A stretch of DNA of 64,000 nucleotides from an uncultured Colwellia sp. (lineage in GTDB: Bacteria; Pseudomonadota; Gammaproteobacteria; Enterobacterales; Alteromonadaceae): the NCBI GenBank assembly GCA_913062815.1, contig CAJXWZ010000015.1, forward strand, positions 1 to 64,000, written 5' to 3'. The translations under genes and the position numbers were made by a program. The notes beneath the pieces are model-generated. The model did not search any database. It was not told the origin of the DNA and was given only the letters and a program-made list of their open reading frames with translations. Every line of letters starts with the position of its first letter. The first letter of the stretch is position 1. Below, piece by piece: positions 1 to 6,917 of this stretch.

Positions 1-69
1 TTTTAGGTTGTGTATATTTGGGCATTTTAGCCTCCTCAATGTTATGAGAAGGTGTCCACTAAAACGGGG

Positions 70-101
70 GAACTTCATTGTCCTTGTTTAACAGCTTGTT
101 A
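70..101 (-). repeat. Partial attC site (one arm) at window edge
   Basis: The segment ends in CTTGTTA, the outer core shared by the other attC sites here, preceded by a GTCC arm as in the complete copies. The matching arm starting TAACGC is not visible in bases 1-69. Either the site is unusually long and runs off the window, or it has been interrupted. It closes the cassette that carries the gene at 99-641, whose stop codon overlaps the core. Confidence 0.5.
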
Positions 102-641
102 TACGAAATGTTCTTCACAAGTTTTAAGCAACTTTCGTTTTAAGTCAAACCGATTGTCAGTTGTTTTTATTGGTATTAAATGTTCTACATTTCCAACTAT
201 TGCCCTTACAGAAATTAGCTCTCCATCATTAAGTTTCTGTAAGATTTGTTTCGCTTTTTTACCACGAACATAATAGGTTGTACCGTACTCATTTTCATAT
301 GACTTAAGCAGCAACTCATTAACTCTCAACTGAATAGGTATATCTATTTTATCTCCTAAGAGCCCAAATTCATCTGCTGGTTGATGTATTGCGATATCAA
401 ATTGTAAAACATACTCGTTAGGCTTTAAATTAATAGCTCTTAGGTGTTCACTTAATTCATGCTCTTTACTTGCATATGCAAATGCAATCGAATATTGAAT
501 CGTTTCATTTGTATTTGCAGCGACGCTACCTGATGAGTAAACACTACAAATTGTACCTGAATCCCTAAATGTCCAATCTTTATCGAGAGCACTGGCATTA
601 AGAACAAATAACATTCCGCATAATAAAGTTAGAAGTTTCAT
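99..641 (-). CDS. Integron cassette gene: exported protein of unknown function
   Basis: A 180-residue protein that I do not recognise. It starts with a clear Sec signal peptide (Lys at position 2, hydrophobic stretch to about residue 18, likely cut after NASA), so it is probably periplasmic. The frame is open a further 28 codons upstream, but those codons lie in the attC site, so the ATG just before the signal peptide is preferred. Two cysteines in the mature part (near the N-terminus and near the C-terminus) could pair. It fills one cassette between attC 663-757 and the partial attC at the left edge, in the same direction as the neighbouring cassette genes. Confidence 0.6.
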   Translation of the reverse strand: MKLLTLLCGMLFVLNASALDKDWTFRDSGTICSVYSSGSVAANTNETIQYSIAFAYASKEHELSEHLRAINLKPNEYVLQFDIAIHQPADEFGLLGDKIDIPIQLRVNELLLKSYENEYGTTYYVRGKKAKQILQKLNDGELISVRAIVGNVEHLIPIKTTDNRFDLKRKLLKTCEEHFV

Positions 642-662
642 CGAATCCCTGATTATTTCGTA

Positions 663-757
663 TAACGCCCTATTAAGGGGCAAATTGTAGTTGGCTAAAA
701 TGTGTAGCGAAGCGGAACCAGCCAACTGTAATTTGTCCCACTTGAATAGCTTGTTAT
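663..757 (-). repeat. attC site (cassette recombination site)
   Basis: This 95 bp imperfect palindrome runs from TAACGCCC to CTTGTTA on the plus strand. On the minus strand it therefore reads TAACAAG ... GGGCGTTA, the R-double-prime to R-prime layout of a VCR-like attC. The arms GTAGTTGGCT and AGCCAACTGTA pair, and the loop carries the AGCGAAGCG motif seen in the other copies. Confidence 0.9.
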
Positions 758-790
758 GTGTACGGACACCAAGCTTTCGATATTTGCACC

Positions 791-994
791 TTAAGATTTT
801 GCCAAATGACTTAAGTCTTTATGAACACTGTCATCAGCCGCCAATGGTACGTTTGATAAACAAACGTAAATATCCCCGCGTTCAGAATTTAACTTCCAAG
901 TTGAAAACTGATCCATATCTGTAACAGCGTGGCGTTTAATGAGAGTTAACATTTGCGAGAACTCTTCTTCGCTTAACTTTTGATTAGTTTCCAT
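791..994 (-). CDS. Integron cassette gene: 67-residue hypothetical protein
   Basis: A small acidic cytoplasmic protein with no recognised family and no signal peptide or membrane segment. The N-terminal half (EEEFSQMLTLI) looks helical and the middle reads as beta strand. It fits exactly into the cassette bounded by attC 663-757 and attC 1026-1120 and runs in the normal cassette direction, with its start about 30 bases after the attI-proximal attC. Position and direction support a real gene, while the short length keeps confidence moderate. Confidence 0.5.
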   Translation of the reverse strand: METNQKLSEEEFSQMLTLIKRHAVTDMDQFSTWKLNSERGDIYVCLSNVPLAADDSVHKDLSHLAKS

Positions 995-1025
995 AACCTT
1001 CCAGTGTGCTATTTACAGGTACACA

Positions 1026-1120
1026 TAACGCCCATTTAAGGGGCTGATAATTGTTTGCTAAATTGTGTAGCGAAGCGAAACTGAGCAAACTGTTAGCAGT
1101 CCCGCTTTAAATTCTTGTTA
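1026..1120 (-). repeat. attC site
   Basis: A 95 bp site from TAACGCCC to CTTGTTA with paired arms (GTTTGCT and AGCAAAC) around the shared loop motif TGTAGCGAAGCGAA. Same length and architecture as the 663-757 site. Confidence 0.9.
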
Positions 1121-1128
1121 GGTATACA

Positions 1129-1395
1129 TTACTCCCCGTACTCAGATAAGTACAATTTAATACCGAGATTTCCCATAATACTCATAGCTTTAGGAGATAA
1201 TATTGCGCCACCGCCACAAGCATTTTCTCGAATAGAAAAACCAACGTCGGCAATGTAATTTGAGGGAGTTAAATTCAGCGGGTTTTCTAACAACCAACTT
1301 TCAAGCTCTTGGATTTGAATAGGCAATTCCCAATCGTCTTTAGCCAAGTGAGCTAGCTTTTCATTTGATTGTTCAACTTTGATATAAATTGGCAC
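1129..1395 (-). CDS. Integron cassette gene: 88-residue hypothetical protein
   Basis: An 88-residue protein that I do not assign to a family. It begins MPIYIKVEQS, has an acidic helical centre and a glycine-rich ACGGGAIL segment near residue 60. No signal peptide or membrane helix is visible. The short gene, its position between attC 1026-1120 and attC 1414-1505 and its orientation all match a functional cassette. The length and the start very close to the preceding attC are typical of cassette-borne toxin, antitoxin or immunity-type genes, but no such assignment can be made from sequence alone. Confidence 0.6.
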   Translation of the reverse strand: MPIYIKVEQSNEKLAHLAKDDWELPIQIQELESWLLENPLNLTPSNYIADVGFSIRENACGGGAILSPKAMSIMGNLGIKLYLSEYGE

Positions 1396-1413
1396 TCAAC
1401 TTCCTTGTATACC

Positions 1414-1505
1414 TAACGCGCCTGTTAAGCGGCAAAAAATTGTTGGCTATAATGTGAACGGAGTGAAACAGCCAACTGTTTTTTGTCCGTTTGAACGCCT
1501 TGTTA
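1414..1505 (-). repeat. attC site
   Basis: A 92 bp site from TAACGCGCC to CTTGTTA with paired arms TTGGCT and AGCCAA and the variant loop AATGTGAACGGAGTG. Same architecture as the neighbouring sites. Confidence 0.9.
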
Positions 1506-1799
1506 GTTTATGGTTGTTAACTTAACAGCTTTTGCGGTTACAACCAAGTTTCAATAACTTAGACGTGAGAAGTTGATGACTCCCACCGCCACGTAAACCT
1601 GAATATCGATTTTTGAGCCGCAAACCAAAGCGCTGATACATGTTAAAGCTTAACCAAACTATTCAGCTTAAACACGCTAGAAAACGTATAGTGAAATACC
1701 TAAACAAGAAGGCGAAAACACACCAAAGAATTACACGCTAAACTTCATTAAAAACACCGTTGTTTCAAATGAAATTAATGAGAATTAAGTGGCGGAAAC
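1506..1799 (-). other. Cassette without a convincing gene
   Basis: This 294 bp body lies between attC 1414-1505 and attC 1800-1894 and has no frame of 60 codons or more on either strand. The best minus-strand frame is 39 codons (1522-1641, starting MYQRFGLRLK). It is rich in Arg, Gly and Lys and has no obvious ribosome-binding site. The cassette could hold a very small gene, a non-coding RNA, a promoter, or a decayed gene. Confidence 0.6.
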
Positions 1800-1894
1800 T
1801 AACGCCCAAATAACGGGCTAAGTAGCGCTTGCTAAAGTTGTGAAACGAAGTGGAACCGAGCAAGCGTTACGTGTCCCTGTTGATTTTCTTGTTA
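1800..1894 (-). repeat. attC site
   Basis: A 95 bp site from TAACGCCC to CTTGTTA, with arms AGCGCTTGCT and AGCAAGCGTTAC and the loop GTGAAACGAAGTGGAA. The stop codon of the gene at 1892-2542 lies in its last three bases. Confidence 0.88.
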
Positions 1895-2542
1895 AGGCGC
1901 TTTTACTACGGTACTTTCTTTTGGCACTTCGAGCCATGTCTCCTGAAAGAACATTGCGTTGATAAAAAAATACATTAAAGAAAAACCGATAATTAATGTG
2001 AACGTCCTAGTGTGTTTACCAAACGTTTTATTTATTTCACTTCTGATATTAGTGCAAAATATTTTTGATGAATAATAGAAAGCAATAGATAAAGCTACAG
2101 AAAAAATAGAAATTTTTACAGTTGATATTAATGGTGATAAATTACCAACATCAACAACAGCGGGAATTAGAATTCCCCAAAAGACACCAGTCATTACAGC
2201 ACACATTGCAAATGCAGAATGTGATAATGATTTAACGATCCAAGAAAGTAATTTTGTTAAGAATTTTACTTCGTAAAATATAAAACTAAAAGCAGCAATA
2301 CCAACAACAAAATAAAAAGATAACTTTATCCCTGTCATTTGCATGAATTCTTGAATAGCATTTAGATATATACCATCCCACCTTTCATTACTAATCACCG
2401 TTGCTAAACCTAATGCTAAAGTAAGGTAAAACGGTGCAAAGAATAATTTTAAAAACTCACCAGTAGCTTCACCACCTGTTTGACAAGAGATATAAGCACT
2501 ACCTGTAAATGAATTTTTCAAATCTCTAAAAAAGGATTTCAA
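1892..2542 (-). CDS. Integron cassette gene: multi-pass membrane protein
   Basis: A 216-residue protein with about five hydrophobic stretches long enough to cross the membrane (roughly residues 35-52, 72-92, 108-130, 140-158 and 180-198), so it is an inner-membrane protein. I do not recognise the family. The N-terminus (KSFFRDLKNSFTGSAYI) is cytoplasmic-like and the C-terminus is short and charged. It occupies one whole cassette, and its stop codon overlaps attC 1800-1894. At about 775 bp this is the largest cassette in the array. Similar hydrophobic cassette proteins are known from Vibrio superintegrons, generally without known function. Confidence 0.7.
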   Translation of the reverse strand: MKSFFRDLKNSFTGSAYISCQTGGEATGEFLKLFFAPFYLTLALGLATVISNERWDGIYLNAIQEFMQMTGIKLSFYFVVGIAAFSFIFYEVKFLTKLLSWIVKSLSHSAFAMCAVMTGVFWGILIPAVVDVGNLSPLISTVKISIFSVALSIAFYYSSKIFCTNIRSEINKTFGKHTRTFTLIIGFSLMYFFINAMFFQETWLEVPKESTVVKAP

Positions 2543-2574
2543 TTGATTCTATACTCCATGTGCGACTAGCGCTT

Positions 2575-2666
2575 TAACGCCTCATTAAGAGGCTAAAAAT
2601 TGTTGGCAAAAATCAGCGAGGCACGAGCACGGCCAACTGTTTTTTGTCCTTTTAAATGACTTGTTA
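2575..2666 (-). repeat. attC site
   Basis: A 92 bp site from TAACGCCTC to CTTGTTA, with arms TTGTTGGC and GCCAACTG and the most divergent loop of the set (AATCAGCGAGGCACGAGCAC), still keeping AGCGA-GC. Confidence 0.88.
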
Positions 2667-2674
2667 TAAGCCAT

Positions 2675-3088
2675 TTACTCATGACCTACAATACGCAAAC
2701 CACGTTTTGTTTTTAGAATTTTAAAATGACCAATAGAGTTAAGTATCTCTTCAATTTGCTGAATATTTTGCTCGAAGTTTAAGAATGGCACTTTGGGCTG
2801 TATTGGATCTTTAGCAATTATTGGGATTTCCAACCATTCAATTCTTCGATAAGCAAAAGGCCCAACAATTAGCCCTGTATCACCAACAAATTTTTCCATC
2901 AGTGCATCAGACTTAATAAATCTATCTTGAAATTCAGAGTCTAAATCCACAAACTTCCAATAAGCTACTCTTACCTCCACAGGATCTAAGGCCGTAAATA
3001 GCTTACGCCATTTTGCATTAGACATATGAGACACTTCAAATTTTTGTTTGATTATTTTTTTGAGTTCTTCTTCAATTCTAGCGGGCAA
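2675..3088 (-). CDS. Integron cassette gene: small conserved protein, possibly DUF6678-like
   Basis: A 137-residue soluble protein. The segment MSNAKWRKLFTAL near residues 22-34, followed by a short Trp-containing strand region and an aromatic VGPFAYRRIEWLEI stretch, recalls the DUF6678 group of small proteins found in cassettes and near toxin genes. That match is from memory and unverified. There is no signal peptide or membrane helix, and the C-terminus is basic. The gene fills the cassette between attC 2575-2666 and attC 3110-3202 in the standard direction. Confidence 0.65.
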   Translation of the reverse strand: MPARIEEELKKIIKQKFEVSHMSNAKWRKLFTALDPVEVRVAYWKFVDLDSEFQDRFIKSDALMEKFVGDTGLIVGPFAYRRIEWLEIPIIAKDPIQPKVPFLNFEQNIQQIEEILNSIGHFKILKTKRGLRIVGHE

Positions 3089-3109
3089 TGCAAATATCCT
3101 GATGGCTTA

Positions 3110-3202
3110 TAACGCTTAGTTAAGAGGAAAAATATGATTGGCTATAATATGTAGCGAAGCGAAATTAGCCAATTGTATTTTTTCCTTTTAAACTTCTTGT
3201 TA
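3110..3202 (-). repeat. attC site (copy 1 of an identical pair)
   Basis: A 93 bp site from TAACGCTTAG to CTTGTTA with arms ATTGGCT and AGCCAATTGTA and loop TGTAGCGAAGCGAA. It is identical to the site 326 bases further on at 3436-3528. Confidence 0.92.
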
Positions 3203-3435
3203 GCGGTAACATACCGTGTTTTCTAAATAAAACCAATGTTCCGTTACTGACTAAATTAATTGATTACTTTGAATATGTAAACTATTTTGCAGACTTTACC
3301 AAACTCAAAAAGCTTAACGACTTAGAAAGTATGCGCCCCTCTGAAATTCAACTGACAGTCGCTTATGAAATGCTAAGAATTAGAAACTAAACGATGAATT
3401 AAAAGCTTAACAAACAATACAAATGCTTTTACCGC
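3110..3435 (-). repeat. Tandemly duplicated cassette, copy 1 (attI-distal)
   Basis: A 326 bp unit made of an attC site and a 233 bp body. It is followed directly by a second copy at 3436-3761. The two copies appear identical by eye over about the first 280 bases and differ at only a few positions in the last 55. Two of these differences (AAA to TAA, TCA to TAA) place stop codons in a plus-strand frame that is open in copy 2. Confidence 0.85.
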
Positions 3436-3528
3436 TAACGCTTAGTTAAGAGGAAAAATATGATTGGCTATAATATGTAGCGAAGCGAAATTAGCCAATT
3501 GTATTTTTTCCTTTTAAACTTCTTGTTA
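3436..3528 (-). repeat. attC site (copy 2)
   Basis: A 93 bp site identical to the one at 3110-3202. It is the attC of the first, attI-proximal cassette of the array. Confidence 0.92.
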
Positions 3529-3761
3529 GCGGTAACATACCGTGTTTTCTAAATAAAACCAATGTTCCGTTACTGACTAAATTAATTGATTACTTTGAAT
3601 ATGTAAACTATTTTGCAGACTTTACCAAACTCAAAAAGCTTAACGACTTAGAAAGTATGCGCCCCTCTGAAATTCAACTGACAGTCGCTTATGAAATGCT
3701 AAGAATTAGAAACAAAACGATGAATTCAAAACTTAACAAACAATACAAATACTATTACCGC
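3436..3761 (-). repeat. Tandemly duplicated cassette, copy 2 (first cassette after attI)
   Basis: Second copy of the 326 bp unit. It ends at the CGCTAAC core where the cassette joins the attI region. No minus-strand frame of useful length is seen. The only coding-looking frame is on the plus strand, pointing back toward the integrase. Confidence 0.85.
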
Positions 3762-3764
3762 TAA
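3534..3764 (+). CDS. Reverse-oriented open frame in first cassette (uncertain gene)
   Basis: This plus-strand frame is open for 76 codons and ends with a TAA formed by the cassette/attI junction (CGCTAAC). Its translation looks protein-like: a helical Lys/Leu/Asp-rich stretch, then MRPSEIQLTVAYEMLRIRN and a basic, Tyr-rich tail. The only canonical start inside it is the ATG at 3657, giving 35 residues; any longer form would need a non-standard start. It is inverted relative to all other cassette genes, as some cassette toxin-antitoxin units are. In copy 1 the same frame is closed by stop codons shortly after MLRIRN. Family unknown. Confidence 0.3.
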   Translation, partial: NIPCFLNKTNVPLLTKLIDYFEYVNYFADFTKLKKLNDLESMRPSEIQLTVAYEMLRIRNKTMNSKLNKQYKYYYR

Positions 3765-3830
3765 CATCTTATTAGAAGGAAAATATCCGTAATTCCCCAT
3801 TAACCTTCTAAAATTTAATTTCAATAACCT
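3762..3830 (-). other. Probable attI recombination site region
   Basis: The array ends at a GTTAGCG core (minus strand), beyond which no attC-like arms are found. The AT-rich stretch toward the integrase gene is where attI and the cassette promoter Pc should lie. The right-hand limit is a guess. On the minus strand TTGAAA near 3850 with TAAGGT 17 bases on is a weak Pc candidate. Confidence 0.55.
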
Positions 3831-3942
3831 TACTCTTTAACTTTCGTTTTTTCAACGCTTTATAGTTAATGATTTTAAAGTGATATTTTACTTTCTATCC
3901 TTAAATCTATGTTTGTGGCGGAAACATGGAAATACATCTATA

Positions 3943-3958
3943 CTGTGTTTATGTACAG
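3943..3958 (+). promoter_or_regulatory. LexA (SOS) box upstream of integrase
   Basis: Perfect CTGT-N8-ACAG with an AT-rich core (CTGTGTTTATGTACAG), centred about 25 bases before the integrase ATG. LexA boxes at this place are established for integron integrases, where the SOS response switches on recombination. Confidence 0.85.
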
Positions 3959-3975
3959 TTGTGGTGAGGAATAAG

Positions 3976-4941
3976 ATGGACTCTCCTTTTCTATCGTTAA
4001 TTACTGAACAAATGCAAATGAAGCGCTATGCTAAGCGCACAATCCAAAGCTATTTGTATTGGATTAAGGCATTTATTAATTTCAATAATAAGCAGCACCC
4101 TCTTAAGTGTCATGATACTCAAGTAGAGCAATTCCTTTCTTACCTTGCCAATCAACGAAGGGTGGCACCCAAAACGCAAGCATTAGCACTAAACTCGTTA
4201 GTTTATTTATATAAAGAAGTTTTACAAAAACCGTTAACACTAGAGTTAAACTTTAATCGTACACACGTTCAGCCTAAGTTACCTGTAGTACTCACAACTA
4301 AAGAAGTTGCTAAACTGATAATTCATTTACCTGCAGCTGCATCTTTACCAAGCAAGTTGTTATATGGGAGTGGCTTAAGGTTGATGGAAGCAATGAGGCT
4401 ACGCATCAGAGATGTCGATTTTGATTATCTGTCGCTACAAATTTGGTTTGGAAAAGGGGGGAAGCACCGTCGTGTTACTCTCGCGCAGGAGCTAATACAA
4501 CCATTAAGAGACCAAATAAACTATGCAAAAAACTTTTATCAACAAGACCTGGGAAACGAAAGTTATCAAGGTGTTTGGCTGCCATATGCACTTGAGAAAA
4601 AGTATCCAAACGCGGCAAAAGACTTCTTATGGCACTATTTATTTCCGTCATCTCGATTAAGTATTGACCCCCTAAGTAAAAAATTGAGGAGACATCATAT
4701 ACATGAATCAAGCATACAAAAAGGGGTACGACAAACGGCTAAAAAACTTGAAATTCCAAAGCACGTCACCTGTCATACGTTACGGCATTCATTTGCGACT
4801 CATTTGCTACAAAGAGGAGCTGATATCCGTACAGTGCAAGAGCAGTTAGGTCATAGTGATTTACGTACCACGCAAATTTATACCCACGTTATTGAGCATG
4901 GTGCTAACGGTGTCAGAAGCCCACTATCTGATTTGATTTAA
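3976..4941 (+). CDS. intI: Integron integrase (IntI family tyrosine recombinase)
   Basis: This 321-residue tyrosine recombinase carries out attI x attC and attC x attC recombination to insert and excise cassettes. Catalytic residues are all visible: Arg135 (GSGLRLMEAM), the HTLRH box with His267 and Arg270, His293 in LGHS, and Tyr302 in QIYTH. The IntI-specific insert that binds extrahelical bases of folded attC is present around residues 204-225 (ALEKKYP to LWHYLF), so this is not an ordinary XerC/D. The N-terminal SAM-like domain covers about residues 1-90. The frame is open upstream to 3880, but the ATG at 3976 follows a GAGGA motif and gives the usual IntI length. It is divergent from the cassettes and carries a LexA box in its promoter, so SOS control is likely. 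The gene appears intact. Confidence 0.97.
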   Translation: MDSPFLSLITEQMQMKRYAKRTIQSYLYWIKAFINFNNKQHPLKCHDTQVEQFLSYLANQRRVAPKTQALALNSLVYLYKEVLQKPLTLELNFNRTHVQPKLPVVLTTKEVAKLIIHLPAAASLPSKLLYGSGLRLMEAMRLRIRDVDFDYLSLQIWFGKGGKHRRVTLAQELIQPLRDQINYAKNFYQQDLGNESYQGVWLPYALEKKYPNAAKDFLWHYLFPSSRLSIDPLSKKLRRHHIHESSIQKGVRQTAKKLEIPKHVTCHTLRHSFATHLLQRGADIRTVQEQLGHSDLRTTQIYTHVIEHGANGVRSPLSDLI

Positions 4942-5004
4942 ACAAAGTTCTGGTAATATAATCTGTTATATTAAATTCGCTTTTTTTTAACATCCTATTA
5001 CTGC

Positions 5005-5472
5005 ATGAAATTTACTATTGGTTTTAGAACCGTAAAACACGAAGACATTGATTTTTTACTCACCTTAAGAAAAAAATCAATGGCTAAACACTTAGCTAAT
5101 GCCAAAATTAAACTTACCAACGAGCAGCACTTAGAGCGCATTAAAGAACACTATTATGATTCACATATTATTCTGCGAGACCGAAAACCCATAGGTTTAT
5201 TAAAAATGGGCGTTGTTTCGTTAAAAGGCACCAAAAAGAGTTTACATATCAGGCAATTGCAAATATTGCCAGAATATCAAGGGCAGGGCATTGGTAGTAA
5301 GGTCTTGTCTGTTGTGAAGAAAAGAGCACTACACCTACAGCTTCCAATTACCTTAAATGTGCTATTAAAAAACCCTGCGAGAGGGCTGTATTTAAGACAT
5401 GGTTTTCAAATTGAAGGAAAAAATAAGCTTGAATTTCAAATGCGTTGTCCGCTAGAAGTTATCGCCGCCTAA
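5005..5472 (+). CDS. GNAT family N-acetyltransferase
   Basis: A 155-residue protein with the GNAT fold. The acetyl-CoA loop is the QGQGIGSKVL stretch near residues 91-100, following the strand IRQLQILPEY, and a C-terminal YLRHGF motif matches the family's last helix-strand. The N-terminal part (EDIDFLLTLRKKSM) resembles stand-alone GNATs of marine gammaproteobacteria. The acceptor substrate cannot be told from sequence. It sits 63 bases after the integrase in the same direction but outside the attC array, so it is not a cassette. No clear Shine-Dalgarno is seen. Confidence 0.85.
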   Translation: MKFTIGFRTVKHEDIDFLLTLRKKSMAKHLANAKIKLTNEQHLERIKEHYYDSHIILRDRKPIGLLKMGVVSLKGTKKSLHIRQLQILPEYQGQGIGSKVLSVVKKRALHLQLPITLNVLLKNPARGLYLRHGFQIEGKNKLEFQMRCPLEVIAA

Positions 5473-5488
5473 ATTTTCCTTCTTTAAT

Positions 5489-6871
5489 TTAATAAATCAA
5501 ACCTTTGCCTTTTACTTTGTTCACGTCAATGCGCGAAGGAGTAATTGTTCCATCAACTAAAGGTTGAGTTGCGGTTGCTAATGCTTCAATCACCTTATGC
5601 AGTGACTTTAAATCTAGTGAAGCTACATCATCACTCGCTTTATGGTAGTGTTGGTCTTTATCAAGCTGAGTGCTGCTGAAGCTGTGGGCTGGTACACCTA
5701 AACGAGCTAACGTGGCATTGTCAGAGCGATAGAACAATCCTTGTTCAGGATAAGGATCTTGGTGAATCTGTTCTCCAGTTTTTGCTAAGGCATTGTTGAG
5801 CTGCTCACCTAAACTTGAACGCTCCATACCTGTCATCCAAATACTACCAGCGCCAAATTTTGATGGTTTTCCTATCATTTCAATATTTATCATCGCGGTA
5901 ATTTTATTTGGGTCTAGCTGTTTGGAAAAGTACTTAGAGCCAAACCCTCCAATCTCTTCAGCGCTAAAAGCGGCAAACATTAAGGTTCTTTCGTTTTTCC
6001 CTTGCTTGGCAAAATGTTGAGCAAGGTTAATAATTGCAGCGGTGCCCGAGGCATCGTCATCTGCGCCGTTGTAGATATTATCGCTACCGTCTTGGCTGTT
6101 CTTTACGCCCAAGTGATCATAATGAGCAGAATAAAGCACTATTTCTTCTGGTTTAGACTTCCCTGGTAATACAGCTACAACATTGTTTAATTCATGGCTA
6201 CTTTTAATATTAACGGCTGTTAATGTTAAATTGTTTACTTGCACTGTTGTAAGATCGGTTAACACCATCACAATAGCACCACCTTTACCATTATCAGTGT
6301 TAGCAAGCTTAGTTAAACCTCTGCCAAAGTATGACTGGTAACGTTTAAAAAGATCAGCATGTGCAGAATTTAGTAAAACTAAGTGCTGACCACCTTGTTG
6401 GTTCAGTTTACCCAATGTGACGCGCATATCATCACCTTTACTTACTGTGTGTAGCGTAAAGTTAGCTTTCGCGATATTGGCTTTACTGTCTACATGCCAC
6501 GAAAGCATTTCTGCAGTACTTGCTATTGCAAGTTTGTCAGCAGCAACGTCTTTTCCATTTAGGGTTAAACTTAGCTGCATCGGGGTTATTTTAGTAATTT
6601 CATAATGTTGTAAAAAGTTACTTGCCGAAATACCTGTAGCGTTTGTTAACCCGCTTTCTTCAAAACGTTTGGCGATATAGTCAGCGGCTTGCCCTAGCTC
6701 AGCTGAAAAATTTCCACGGCCTTGCAATTCATCACTGGCTAAGTAACTAACATCGGCAGTCACTTGCGCTAAAGTAATACCTTGGGTTGCATGATATGCA
6801 AAACTGGGTGTGCTCAAACTTAACGTAAATATACTGGTAAGTAATAATCGAGCTGAAAGTGTTCTAATCAT
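5489..6871 (-). CDS. M28 family zinc aminopeptidase, exported
   Basis: A 460-residue secreted metallopeptidase. A Sec signal peptide covers about residues 1-25 (cut near PSFA). The C-terminal half is the M28 catalytic domain: SAHYDHLG (zinc His, about residue 250), GADDDASG (bridging Asp, about 275), the catalytic Glu pair in FSAEEIGGFGS, and the final zinc His in the HYHKASDD region. A PA-like insert probably lies between residues 130 and 230. Family members trim N-terminal residues from peptides in the periplasm or outside the cell, feeding amino-acid uptake. It is a single gene converging on the GNAT gene. Confidence 0.92.
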   Translation of the reverse strand: MIRTLSARLLLTSIFTLSLSTPSFAYHATQGITLAQVTADVSYLASDELQGRGNFSAELGQAADYIAKRFEESGLTNATGISASNFLQHYEITKITPMQLSLTLNGKDVAADKLAIASTAEMLSWHVDSKANIAKANFTLHTVSKGDDMRVTLGKLNQQGGQHLVLLNSAHADLFKRYQSYFGRGLTKLANTDNGKGGAIVMVLTDLTTVQVNNLTLTAVNIKSSHELNNVVAVLPGKSKPEEIVLYSAHYDHLGVKNSQDGSDNIYNGADDDASGTAAIINLAQHFAKQGKNERTLMFAAFSAEEIGGFGSKYFSKQLDPNKITAMINIEMIGKPSKFGAGSIWMTGMERSSLGEQLNNALAKTGEQIHQDPYPEQGLFYRSDNATLARLGVPAHSFSSTQLDKDQHYHKASDDVASLDLKSLHKVIEALATATQPLVDGTITPSRIDVNKVKGKGLIY

Positions 6872-6917
6872 ATAGTCCTCTATGAGTTCTTTTGTTTTTT
6901 TAAGATATTAAAGCAGT

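Noticed and set aside
40-101. Insertion-sequence end (GTGTCCACTAAAACGGGG)
   Set aside because: It resembles an IS terminus, but an element beginning here would extend to the right, where an attC arm and a cassette gene follow. No transposase is visible.
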